From the NCBI RefSeq assembly GCF_000719975.1, contig NZ_JOIJ01000004.1, positions 186,001 through 250,000 on the forward strand: a DNA stretch of 64,000 nucleotides. Direction: 5' to 3'. How positions within the stretch are numbered: the stretch's first letter is position 1; each line of letters begins with the position of its first letter. The notes under the pieces are model-generated. The model did no database searches. It was given only the letters and a program-made list of their open reading frames with translations, and had not been told where the DNA came from. Below, piece after piece: positions 56,505-64,000 of this stretch. The stretch comes from Prauserella rugosa (GTDB taxonomy: Bacteria; Actinomycetota; Actinomycetes; Mycobacteriales; Pseudonocardiaceae). The position numbers and the translations under genes were made by a program.

Positions 56505-59500
56505 GTGATCTTGCTGCTGTCCACGTCGGACACCGACCTGTTGAGTGCGCGCTCGTGTGGCGCCGACTACCGCCTTGCCAACCCCGCCCGGCTCGAGTTG
56601 TCCGAGCTGCCAGGGCTACTCGACGGCGCGTCGATCGTCGTCGTGCGCATCCTCGGCACGGAACGCACGTGGGCCGAGGGCCTGCGCATCGTGCGGGAAA
56701 GCGGTGCGCACGTCGTGGTAATCGGCGGCGAGCAGTCGCCGGACGCCGAACTGATGGCGCTGTCGACCGTTCCCGTGGGCATCGCGACCGAGGCCCACAC
56801 GTATCTGGCCCACGGCGGGCCGGACAACCTCGCCCAGCTGCACCGCTTCCTGTCCGACACCCTGTTGCTGACCGGCGACGGGTTCGAACCACCCGCGCCG
56901 CAGCCGTCGTGGGGCGTGCTGCCCCGCGAGTCCTCCGGGGGCGACGGACCGGTCGTGGCGATTCTCTACTACCGGGCACACCATCTGTCCGGCAACACTG
57001 CCTTCGTGCACACGCTCGCCGACCAGGTGGAGGCCGCGGGCGGGCGCGCGCTGCCGATCTACTGCGCGTCGCTGCGTTCCCGCGAGCCGGAGATGATGGC
57101 GGAGCTGGAGAAGGCGGACGCACTGCTGGTGACGGTGCTCGCCGCGGGCGGCACCCGCCCGTCCGAGGTCGGCGCGGGCGGGGACGACGAGGCATGGGAC
57201 GTCGCCGAACTGGCGGCCCTGGACGTGCCGACGCTGCAGGCGATGTGCCTGACGAGCGACCGGGACACGTGGCTCGACAACGACGAGGGCCTGTCCCCCA
57301 TGGACGCGGGCAACCAGATGGCGGTGCCCGAGTTCGACGGCAGGCTCATCACGGTGCCGTTCTCGTTCAAGGAGCTCGACGAGGACGGACTCCCCCACTA
57401 CGTCCCCGATCCCGAGCGCGCCTCGCGCGTCGCACGCATCGCGCTGGCTCACGCCCGGCTGCGGCACACCGCGCCCGCGGACCGCCGGATCGCCCTCATG
57501 CTCTCGGCGTACCCGACGAAACACTCGAGGGTCGGCAACGCGGTGGGCCTCGACACCCCCGCCTCGGCGGTCGAACTGCTCAGGCGGATGCGCGCGCAGG
57601 GCTACGACCTGGGCGCCGACGCCTTCCCCGGCGTCGAGCCCACCGGTACGGACCAGCCGGACGGTGACGCACTCATCCACGCGCTCATCGAGGCGGGTGG
57701 ACAGGACCCCGAGTGGCTCACCGAGGAGCAGCTGGCGGGTAACCCGATCCGGGTGCCCGCAGCGCGCTACCGCGAGTGGTTCGCGGAGCTGCCGGAGGAG
57801 CTGCGCGAGGCGATGATCGAGCACTGGGGTCCGCCGCCGGGCGAGCTCTACGTCGACGGCGGGGAGGACGGCGACATCGTGCTGGCCTCACTGCAGGCGG
57901 GCAACGTCGTGCTGATGATCCAGCCGCCGCGCGGGTTCGGGGAGAACCCCGTGGCGATCTACCACAACCCGGACCTGCCGCCCAGCCACCACTACCTGGC
58001 CACGTACCGCTGGCTCGAGGAGGAGTTCGGCGCCCACGCCGTCGTGCACCTCGGCAAGCACGGTTCGCTGGAGTGGCTGCCCGGCAAGACGGCCGGGCTG
58101 TCGGCGGCGTGCGCGCCGGACGCGGTGCTGGGCAACCTCCCGATGATCTACCCCTTCCTGATCAACGACCCCGGCGAGGGCGCACAGGCCAAACGCAGGG
58201 CGCACGCGACGATCGTCGACCACCTCGTGCCGCCGATGGCCAGGGCCGAGAGCTACGGCGACATCGCGAAGCTCGAGCAACTGCTGGACGAACACGCCAA
58301 CATCTCGGCGATGGATCCGGCCAAGCTGCCCGCGATCCGCCAGCAGATCTGGACCCTCATGCAGGCCGCCAAGCTCGACCACGACCTGGGTCTCGAGGAA
58401 CGTCCGCACGACGCGGAGTTCGACGACATGCTGCTGCACGTCGACGGCTGGCTGTGCGAGGTGAAGGACGCGCAGATCCGCGACGGTCTGCACATCCTCG
58501 GTCAGGCGCCCACCGGGGAGGCACGGGTCAACCTCGTGCTGGCGATGCTGCGGGCGAACCAGATGTGGGGCGGCACGAAGGCGGCCGTTCCGGGGCTGCG
58601 TTCGGCGCTCGGCCTCACCGAGGACGCGCCGAAGTCCGATGTGGACCGGATCGAGGCGCAGGCGCACGAGCTGGTCGCGGCCATGGAGGAACGCGACTGG
58701 TCGCCCGCGGTCGTCGACGAGGTGTGCACGGACGTGGCGCAGGAGCGGCGCGCGGACGTGGCCGCGGTCCTGCGGTTCGCCGCGGAGGAGATCGCACCGC
58801 GCCTCGCGGGTACCAGCGGGGAGCTGGACGCGGTGCTGCACGCGCTCGACGGCGGGTACATCCCGGCGGGCCCGAGCGGATCGCCGCTGCGTGGTCTGGT
58901 CAACGTGCTTCCGACGGGACGCAACTTCTACACCGTCGACCCGAAGGCGATCCCGAGCCAGCTGGCGTGGGAGACCGGTCAGTCGTTGGCCGAATCGCTG
59001 TTGCGCCGTTACCGCAGCGACCACACCGAGGGCGGTTCCGACGGCGAGTCCGGTGGCGAATGGCCGCGCTCGGTCGGACTGTCGGTGTGGGGCACGTCGG
59101 CGATGCGCACCTCGGGTGACGACGCCGCGGAGGTGCTCGCTCTCCTCGGCGTCCGACCCGTGTGGGACGAGGCCTCGCGCCGGGTCACCGGCATCGAGCC
59201 GATCCCTCTCGACGAGCTCGGCAGGCCCCGGATCGACGTCACGGTACGCATCAGCGGCTTCTTCCGGGACGCGTTCCCGCACGTGGTGAACCTGATCGAC
59301 GACGCGGTGCGGCTCGTCGCCTCGCTCGAGGAACCGGAATCACAGAACTACGTGCGGGCGCACGCGCAGGCCGATCTGGCCGACCACGGCGACGAACGCC
59401 GCGCCACGACGCGGATCTTCGGTTCCAAGCCCGGTTCCTACGGCGCGGGCATCCTGCCCCTCATCGACTCGGGCAACTGGCGTGACGACTCGGATCTGGC

Positions 59501-60128
59501 CGAGGTCTACGCCGTGTGGGGCGGGTACGCCTACGGCCGGGGTCTCGACGGTGCCGAGGCACGGGAGGACATGGAATCGTCCTACCGGCGGATCTCGGTG
59601 GCGGCGAAGAACACCGACACCCGCGAACACGACATCGCCGACTCGGACGACTACTTCCAGTACCACGGCGGCATGATCGCCGCGGTTCGGGCGCTCACCG
59701 GGAGCGCGCCGCGTTCGTACATCGGAGACAGCACGAGTCCGGACTCGGTCCGCACCCGGTCCCTGTCGGAGGAGACCGCTCGCGTGTTCCGGGCGCGCGT
59801 GGTGAATCCGCGGTGGCTGGCCGCGATGCGCAGGCACGGCTATAAGGGCGCGTTCGAACAGGCCGCGACGGTGGACTACCTGTTCGGCTACGACGCCACG
59901 GCCGGCGTCGTGGACGACTGGATGTACGAGAAGCTCACCGAGTCGTACGTGTTGGACAAGGAGAACCAAGACTTCCTGGCCCAGGCCAACCCGTGGGCGC
60001 TGCGCGGCATCATCGAGCGGCTGAACGAGGCGGCCGACCGTGGCCTGTGGTCCGAACCGGATCCCGAGCTCATGTCGGCGATGCAGGAGGTCTACCTGCG
60101 CATCGAAGGCGATCTCGAGGACCGGTGA
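56505..60128 (+). CDS. cobN: Cobaltochelatase large subunit
   Basis: 1207 residues from GTG 56505, preceded by GAGGAGGAAA. CobN/ChlH family: YYRAHHLSGNTAFVHTLADQVEAAGGRALPIYC, FGAHAVVHLGKHGSLEWLPGKTAGLS, and late RISGFFRDAFPHVVNLIDDAVRLVA and IFGSKPGSYGAGILPLIDSGNW. It binds hydrogenobyrinic acid diamide and cobalt; ATPase subunits are probably supplied by the ChlI-ChlD fusion upstream in the window. It is convergent with ilvD. Confidence 0.97.
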   Translation: MILLLSTSDTDLLSARSCGADYRLANPARLELSELPGLLDGASIVVVRILGTERTWAEGLRIVRESGAHVVVIGGEQSPDAELMALSTVPVGIATEAHTYLAHGGPDNLAQLHRFLSDTLLLTGDGFEPPAPQPSWGVLPRESSGGDGPVVAILYYRAHHLSGNTAFVHTLADQVEAAGGRALPIYCASLRSREPEMMAELEKADALLVTVLAAGGTRPSEVGAGGDDEAWDVAELAALDVPTLQAMCLTSDRDTWLDNDEGLSPMDAGNQMAVPEFDGRLITVPFSFKELDEDGLPHYVPDPERASRVARIALAHARLRHTAPADRRIALMLSAYPTKHSRVGNAVGLDTPASAVELLRRMRAQGYDLGADAFPGVEPTGTDQPDGDALIHALIEAGGQDPEWLTEEQLAGNPIRVPAARYREWFAELPEELREAMIEHWGPPPGELYVDGGEDGDIVLASLQAGNVVLMIQPPRGFGENPVAIYHNPDLPPSHHYLATYRWLEEEFGAHAVVHLGKHGSLEWLPGKTAGLSAACAPDAVLGNLPMIYPFLINDPGEGAQAKRRAHATIVDHLVPPMARAESYGDIAKLEQLLDEHANISAMDPAKLPAIRQQIWTLMQAAKLDHDLGLEERPHDAEFDDMLLHVDGWLCEVKDAQIRDGLHILGQAPTGEARVNLVLAMLRANQMWGGTKAAVPGLRSALGLTEDAPKSDVDRIEAQAHELVAAMEERDWSPAVVDEVCTDVAQERRADVAAVLRFAAEEIAPRLAGTSGELDAVLHALDGGYIPAGPSGSPLRGLVNVLPTGRNFYTVDPKAIPSQLAWETGQSLAESLLRRYRSDHTEGGSDGESGGEWPRSVGLSVWGTSAMRTSGDDAAEVLALLGVRPVWDEASRRVTGIEPIPLDELGRPRIDVTVRISGFFRDAFPHVVNLIDDAVRLVASLEEPESQNYVRAHAQADLADHGDERRATTRIFGSKPGSYGAGILPLIDSGNWRDDSDLAEVYAVWGGYAYGRGLDGAEAREDMESSYRRISVAAKNTDTREHDIADSDDYFQYHGGMIAAVRALTGSAPRSYIGDSTSPDSVRTRSLSEETARVFRARVVNPRWLAAMRRHGYKGAFEQAATVDYLFGYDATAGVVDDWMYEKLTESYVLDKENQDFLAQANPWALRGIIERLNEAADRGLWSEPDPELMSAMQEVYLRIEGDLEDR

Positions 60129-60138
60129 CGCCGTCGCC

Positions 60139-60177
60139 CGTGGGTGCATGACGGGCGGTCCCCGTCATGCACCCACG
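60139..60177. terminator. Bidirectional hairpin between cobN and ilvD
   Basis: Perfect 17-bp arms (60139-60155, 60161-60177) with a 5-nt loop, 10 bp past the cobN stop, between convergent genes. Confidence 0.9.
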
Positions 60178-60226
60178 GCGCTCGCGCGTCCACGGGCCCA
60201 GCGGCCTCGAGGACCCGGCCGCGGGG

Positions 60227-61900
60227 TCACGAGCAGACAGCGCCCTTCGCGGCCGTTCCGACGGTCTTCGCGTACTTGGCGAGCACACCCTTCGTGCGCG
60301 GCACCGGCGGCATCTCCCAGCCGTCGGCCCTGCGCGCGAGTTCCTCCTCGCTCACGCCGACGTCGAGCGTGCGCCGCTCCATGTCGAGCGTGATCGGGTC
60401 GCCGTCGCGGACGAACGCGATGGGCCCGCCGTGCGCGGCCTCGGGCGCCACGTGTCCGATGCACAGGCCGGTGGTGCCGCCGGAGAACCGGCCGTCGGTG
60501 AGCAGCAGCACGTCCTTGCCGAGTCCGGCGCCCTTGATCGCACCGGTCACCGCGAGCATCTCGCGCATCCCCGGTCCGCCCCGTGGCCCCTCGCCTCGGA
60601 TCACCACGACGTCGCCGGGTTGCAGCGAACCGAGCGCGTCCATGGCGGCCTGCTCCCCGTCGAACACCCTGGCCGTGCCCTCGAACCGGGCGGAGTCGAA
60701 GCCCGCGCTCTTCACGACGGCACCCTCGGGCGCGAGGCTGCCGCGCAGGATCGTCAGCCCGCCCGTCGGGTGGATGGGCTCGCTGAGCCTGCGGATGACC
60801 TCGCCGTCCAGCTCCGGCGGCTCCAACTCGGCGAGGTTCTCGGAGAGGGTCTTCCCGGTGACGGTGAGGCAGTCGCCGTGCAGCAGGCCCGCGTCGAGCA
60901 GCGCCTTCATCACGACGGGCACGCCTCCCACCCGGTCGACCGCAGTCATGACGTGCCGCCCGAACGGCTTGACGTCGGCCAGGTGCGGCACACGGTCGCC
61001 GACGCGGGAGAAGTCGTCGAGCGTGAGTTCCACCTCGGCCTCGGCCGCGATGGCCAGCAGGTGCAGCACCGCGTTCGTCGACCCGCCGAGCGCCATGACG
61101 ACAGCGATCGCGTTCTCGAACGCCTCGCGGGTGAGGATGTCGCGAGCGCTGATGCCCTTCTCCAGCAGCCCGACGACGGCTTCCCCGCTCGCCCTGGCGA
61201 ACCGGTCGCGCCTCCGGTCCACCGACGGCGGACTGGCCGAGCCCGGCAGCGACATACCCAGCGCCTCGGCGGCACACGCCATCGTGTTGGCCGTGTACAT
61301 GCCGCCGCATGCACCCTCGCCGGGGCAGATGGCGCGTTCGACCTTGTCGACCTCCTCGCGGGTGATCAGTCCCCGCGCGCAGGCTCCCACGGCCTCGAAC
61401 GCGTCGATGATCGTCACCTCACGGCCGTCGACACTGCCGGGCAGGATCGAGCCCGCGTACAGGAACACCGATGCCACATCGAGGCGGGCGGCGGCCATGA
61501 GCATTCCGGGCAGGCTCTTGTCACACCCGGCGAGCAGTACGGCGCCGTCGAGGCGTTCGGCCTCCATCACCGTCTCCACCGAGTCGGCGATCACCTCCCG
61601 CGACACGAGCGAGAAGTGCATGCCCTCGTGCCCCATCGAGATCCCGTCCGACACCGAGATGGTGCCGAACTCCATCGGGAATCCGCCCCCGCCGTGCACG
61701 CCCTGTTTGCTCGCCTCGGCCAGCCGGTCGAGGGACAGGTTGCAGGGAGTGATCTCGTTCCACGACGAGGCGATCCCGATCTGCGGTTTCGTGAAGTCCT
61801 CGTCATCCATTCCGAGCGCTCGCAGCATGCCGCGAGCCGCCGCCCGTTCCATCCCGTCGGTAACCTCGCGACTGCGAGGTTTCACGTCGTGTTCGGCCAT
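60227..61900 (-). CDS. ilvD: Dihydroxy-acid dehydratase
   Basis: 557 residues from ATG 61900. Fe-S and active-site motifs: [66 protein letters not shown] and [20 protein letters not shown]. It makes 2-oxoisovalerate and 2-oxo-3-methylvalerate for Val, Ile, Leu and pantothenate. The GGAGG ribosome site can pair with CCTCC directly before the ATG (61901-61914), a four-base-loop hairpin. Divergent from tex, 43 bp apart. Confidence 0.97.
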   Translation of the reverse strand: MAEHDVKPRSREVTDGMERAAARGMLRALGMDDEDFTKPQIGIASSWNEITPCNLSLDRLAEASKQGVHGGGGFPMEFGTISVSDGISMGHEGMHFSLVSREVIADSVETVMEAERLDGAVLLAGCDKSLPGMLMAAARLDVASVFLYAGSILPGSVDGREVTIIDAFEAVGACARGLITREEVDKVERAICPGEGACGGMYTANTMACAAEALGMSLPGSASPPSVDRRRDRFARASGEAVVGLLEKGISARDILTREAFENAIAVVMALGGSTNAVLHLLAIAAEAEVELTLDDFSRVGDRVPHLADVKPFGRHVMTAVDRVGGVPVVMKALLDAGLLHGDCLTVTGKTLSENLAELEPPELDGEVIRRLSEPIHPTGGLTILRGSLAPEGAVVKSAGFDSARFEGTARVFDGEQAAMDALGSLQPGDVVVIRGEGPRGGPGMREMLAVTGAIKGAGLGKDVLLLTDGRFSGGTTGLCIGHVAPEAAHGGPIAFVRDGDPITLDMERRTLDVGVSEEELARRADGWEMPPVPRTKGVLAKYAKTVGTAAKGAVCS

Positions 61901-61943
61901 GGAGGAGATCCTCCCCCGAATCCGGCCCGGCCGGCAGGGCACA

Positions 61944-64000
61944 ATGCCCTGCGTGGTTCAGACGGTGTCCATCCCCCAGAAGATCGCCGACGAGCTCGGC
62001 GTCGGCCCCGGCCAGGTCCAGTCCGCTGTCGAGCTGCTCGACGGTGGCGCGACCGTGCCGTTCATCGCCAGGTACCGCAAGGAGGTGACCGGCGCCCTCG
62101 ACGACACGCAACTGCGCACGCTCGAGGAGCGGCTGCGCTACCTGCGGGAGCTCGAGGAGCGGCGGACGGCGATCCTCGAGTCGATCGACTCGCAGGGCAA
62201 GCTCGACGACGAGCTCAAGGCCAGCATCATGGCCGCCGACACCAAGGCGCGCCTCGAGGACATCTACCTGCCGTACAAGCCCAAGCGGCGCACCAAGGCG
62301 CAGATCGCGCGCGAGGCCGGCCTCGAACCGCTGGCCGACGGCCTGCTGTCCGACCCGACCACCGACCCCCAGGCCGCCGCGGCGGTGTTCGTCGACGCCG
62401 AGAAGGGCGTCGCCGACGCGCAGGCCGCCCTCGACGGGGCGAAGGCGATCCTCGTGGAGCGGTTCGCCGAGGACGCCGACCTGATCGGCGAGCTGCGCGA
62501 GCGCATGTGGACCCACGGGTGGATGACCTCGAAGGTCCGGCAGGGCAAGGAGACCGAGGGCGCCAAGTTCGCCGACTACTTCGACTTCGCCGAGCCCTTC
62601 ACCAAGCTCCCCTCCCACCGCGTCCTGGCTCTGCTGCGCGGCGAGAAGGAGGAGATCCTCGACCTGTCGACCGAACCCGAGCAGCCCGCGGGACCGGACG
62701 AGGCACCGCGCACGGGCCCGACCGAGTACGAGATGCGGATCGCGGACCGGTTCGGCATCTCCGACCAGGGCCGTCCCGCCGACAAGTGGCTCTCGGACAC
62801 GGTCCGCTGGGCCTGGCGCACCAAGATCCTGCTGCACCTCGGCATCGATCTGCGGATGCGGCTGCGGCAGAACGCCGAGGACGAGGCCGTCCGCGTGTTC
62901 GCGGCCAACCTGCGCGATCTGCTGCTCGCCGCGCCCGCCGGCACCCGCGCGACCATGGGGCTCGACCCCGGTTACCGCACCGGTGTGAAGGTCGCCGTCG
63001 CCGACTCCACGGGCAAGGTCGTGGCCACCGACACCATCTACCCCCACAAACCGCAGGGCCGGTGGGACGAAGCGCTCGCCAGGCTGGAGAAGCTGGCCCG
63101 CGAGCACGACGTCGAACTGATCGCCATCGGCAACGGCACCGCCTCGCGCGAGACCGACAAGCTCGCGGGTGAGCTGGTGAAGGCCAAGCCGGAGCTGAAG
63201 CTCACCAAGGTGATGGTGTCGGAGGCCGGCGCGTCGGTGTACTCGGCGTCGGCGTACGCGGCCCGTGAGCTGCCCGACCTCGACGTCTCGCTGCGCGGCG
63301 CCGTCTCGATCGCCCGCAGGCTCCAGGACCCGTTGGCCGAGCTGGTGAAGATCGACCCGAAGTCCATCGGCGTGGGCCAGTACCAGCACGACCTGTCCGA
63401 GTCGAAGCTGTCGCGTTCGCTGGACGCCGTGGTGGAGGACTGTGTGAACGCCGTCGGCGTCGACCTCAACACCGCGTCGGTACCGCTGCTGTCGCGGGTG
63501 TCGGGGATCAGCACGTCGCTGGCCGAGAACATCGTCGCCCACCGCGACTCCGAGGGCCGTTTCCGCACCAGGGACGGTCTCAAGCAGGTGCCGCGGCTCG
63601 GGCCGAAGGCGTTCGAGCAGTGCGCGGGCTTCCTGCGGATCCCCGGCGGCGACGACCCGCTGGACACCTCGGCTGTGCACCCGGAGGCCTACCCCGTCGT
63701 GCGCCGCATCGTCGACGAGACGGGCACCGGCATCCACGAGCTCATCGGCAACGCGCGGGCGCTCAAGAGCGTCGACCCGGCGCGGTTCGTCGACGACACC
63801 TTCGGCCTGCCGACCGTCACCGACATCCTGTCGGAGCTGGAGAAGCCGGGCAGGGACCCGCGGCCGGAATTCACGACCGCGACGTTCGCCGAGGGTGTCG
63901 AGAAGATCGCCGACCTCGAGCCGGGCATGCGCCTGGAGGGGGTCGTCACCAACGTGGCCGCGTTCGGCGCGTTCGTCGACGTCGGCGTGCACCAGGACGG
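61944..64000 (+). CDS. tex: Tex-family RNA-binding transcription accessory protein, cut by the window edge
   Basis: About 685 residues from ATG 61944 (GTG 61953 is possible), open to the window end. Tex N-terminal helices with [16 protein letters not shown], then YqgF-like RNase-H fold ([33 protein letters not shown]), helix-hairpin-helix segments ([43 protein letters not shown]) and the start of the S1 domain ([18 protein letters not shown]). Tex binds nucleic acid and affects transcription; it is broadly conserved and its exact role is debated. Confidence 0.95.
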   Translation, partial: MPCVVQTVSIPQKIADELGVGPGQVQSAVELLDGGATVPFIARYRKEVTGALDDTQLRTLEERLRYLRELEERRTAILESIDSQGKLDDELKASIMAADTKARLEDIYLPYKPKRRTKAQIAREAGLEPLADGLLSDPTTDPQAAAAVFVDAEKGVADAQAALDGAKAILVERFAEDADLIGELRERMWTHGWMTSKVRQGKETEGAKFADYFDFAEPFTKLPSHRVLALLRGEKEEILDLSTEPEQPAGPDEAPRTGPTEYEMRIADRFGISDQGRPADKWLSDTVRWAWRTKILLHLGIDLRMRLRQNAEDEAVRVFAANLRDLLLAAPAGTRATMGLDPGYRTGVKVAVADSTGKVVATDTIYPHKPQGRWDEALARLEKLAREHDVELIAIGNGTASRETDKLAGELVKAKPELKLTKVMVSEAGASVYSASAYAARELPDLDVSLRGAVSIARRLQDPLAELVKIDPKSIGVGQYQHDLSESKLSRSLDAVVEDCVNAVGVDLNTASVPLLSRVSGISTSLAENIVAHRDSEGRFRTRDGLKQVPRLGPKAFEQCAGFLRIPGGDDPLDTSAVHPEAYPVVRRIVDETGTGIHELIGNARALKSVDPARFVDDTFGLPTVTDILSELEKPGRDPRPEFTTATFAEGVEKIADLEPGMRLEGVVTNVAAFGAFVDVGVHQD

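Overview
The window is high-GC actinobacterial chromosome, most likely from the Pseudonocardiaceae (Saccharomonospora/Amycolatopsis-like). This rests on the dense G+C-rich coding with many GTG starts, the gatCAB / ACT protein / ligA / MetE-like / mnmA / iscS gene order that I recall from Mycobacterium tuberculosis and relatives, an Emb-type arabinosyltransferase (arabinan cell wall), and a mainly aerobic cobalamin pathway. The genus is an inference; no rRNA or tRNA gene was found.

Layout. 1-12 kb: a partial 2-hydroxyacid dehydrogenase, a sugar-dehydrogenase-like lipoprotein, gatC-gatA-gatB, an ACT-domain protein, a small voltage-sensor-like membrane protein, a GNAT acetyltransferase, a HepT-MntA toxin-antitoxin pair inserted between the GNAT gene and ligA, and ligA. 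12-20.5 kb: a methionine-synthase-like protein, a decayed alpha/beta-hydrolase and TetR pair, an acyl-CoA synthetase, mnmA-iscS and an MFS exporter behind a MerR-type promoter. 20.6-25.7 kb: a hydroxyacid-oxoacid transhydrogenase, a large FAD/Fe-S D-2-hydroxyacid dehydrogenase and a hydratase, a plausible 2-hydroxyglutarate shuttle. 26-32 kb: gltBD (glutamate synthase). 32-34.7 kb: a Tat-exported phosphoesterase and a SnoaL-like protein.

34.6-60.1 kb is a nearly complete late cobalamin pathway in several divergent transcription units: cbiB; cobU-cobT-cobS; chlID-cobO-cobB-cobC behind a cobalamin riboswitch; cobL-cobM; cbiD; cobK; cobG-cobH-cobIJ-nitroreductase; and cobN. It is interrupted by a DedA protein, an Erm-type rRNA methyltransferase with a candidate RLR-type leader peptide, and the arabinosyltransferase. 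60.2-64 kb holds ilvD and the start of tex.

The most unusual structure is a family of intergenic arrays built on a conserved 9-mer, CGTGTTGCG, spaced at exactly 21 bp (two helical turns). I count 20 units in four arrays (16.2-16.6 kb as two opposed arrays, 32.2 kb, 38.1 kb), with a related 34-bp-period array at 2.4 kb. Other notable items are the 49-bp direct repeats flanking the toxin-antitoxin pair, several long perfect hairpins between genes, and in-frame 9-15 bp tandem repeats inside several proteins.
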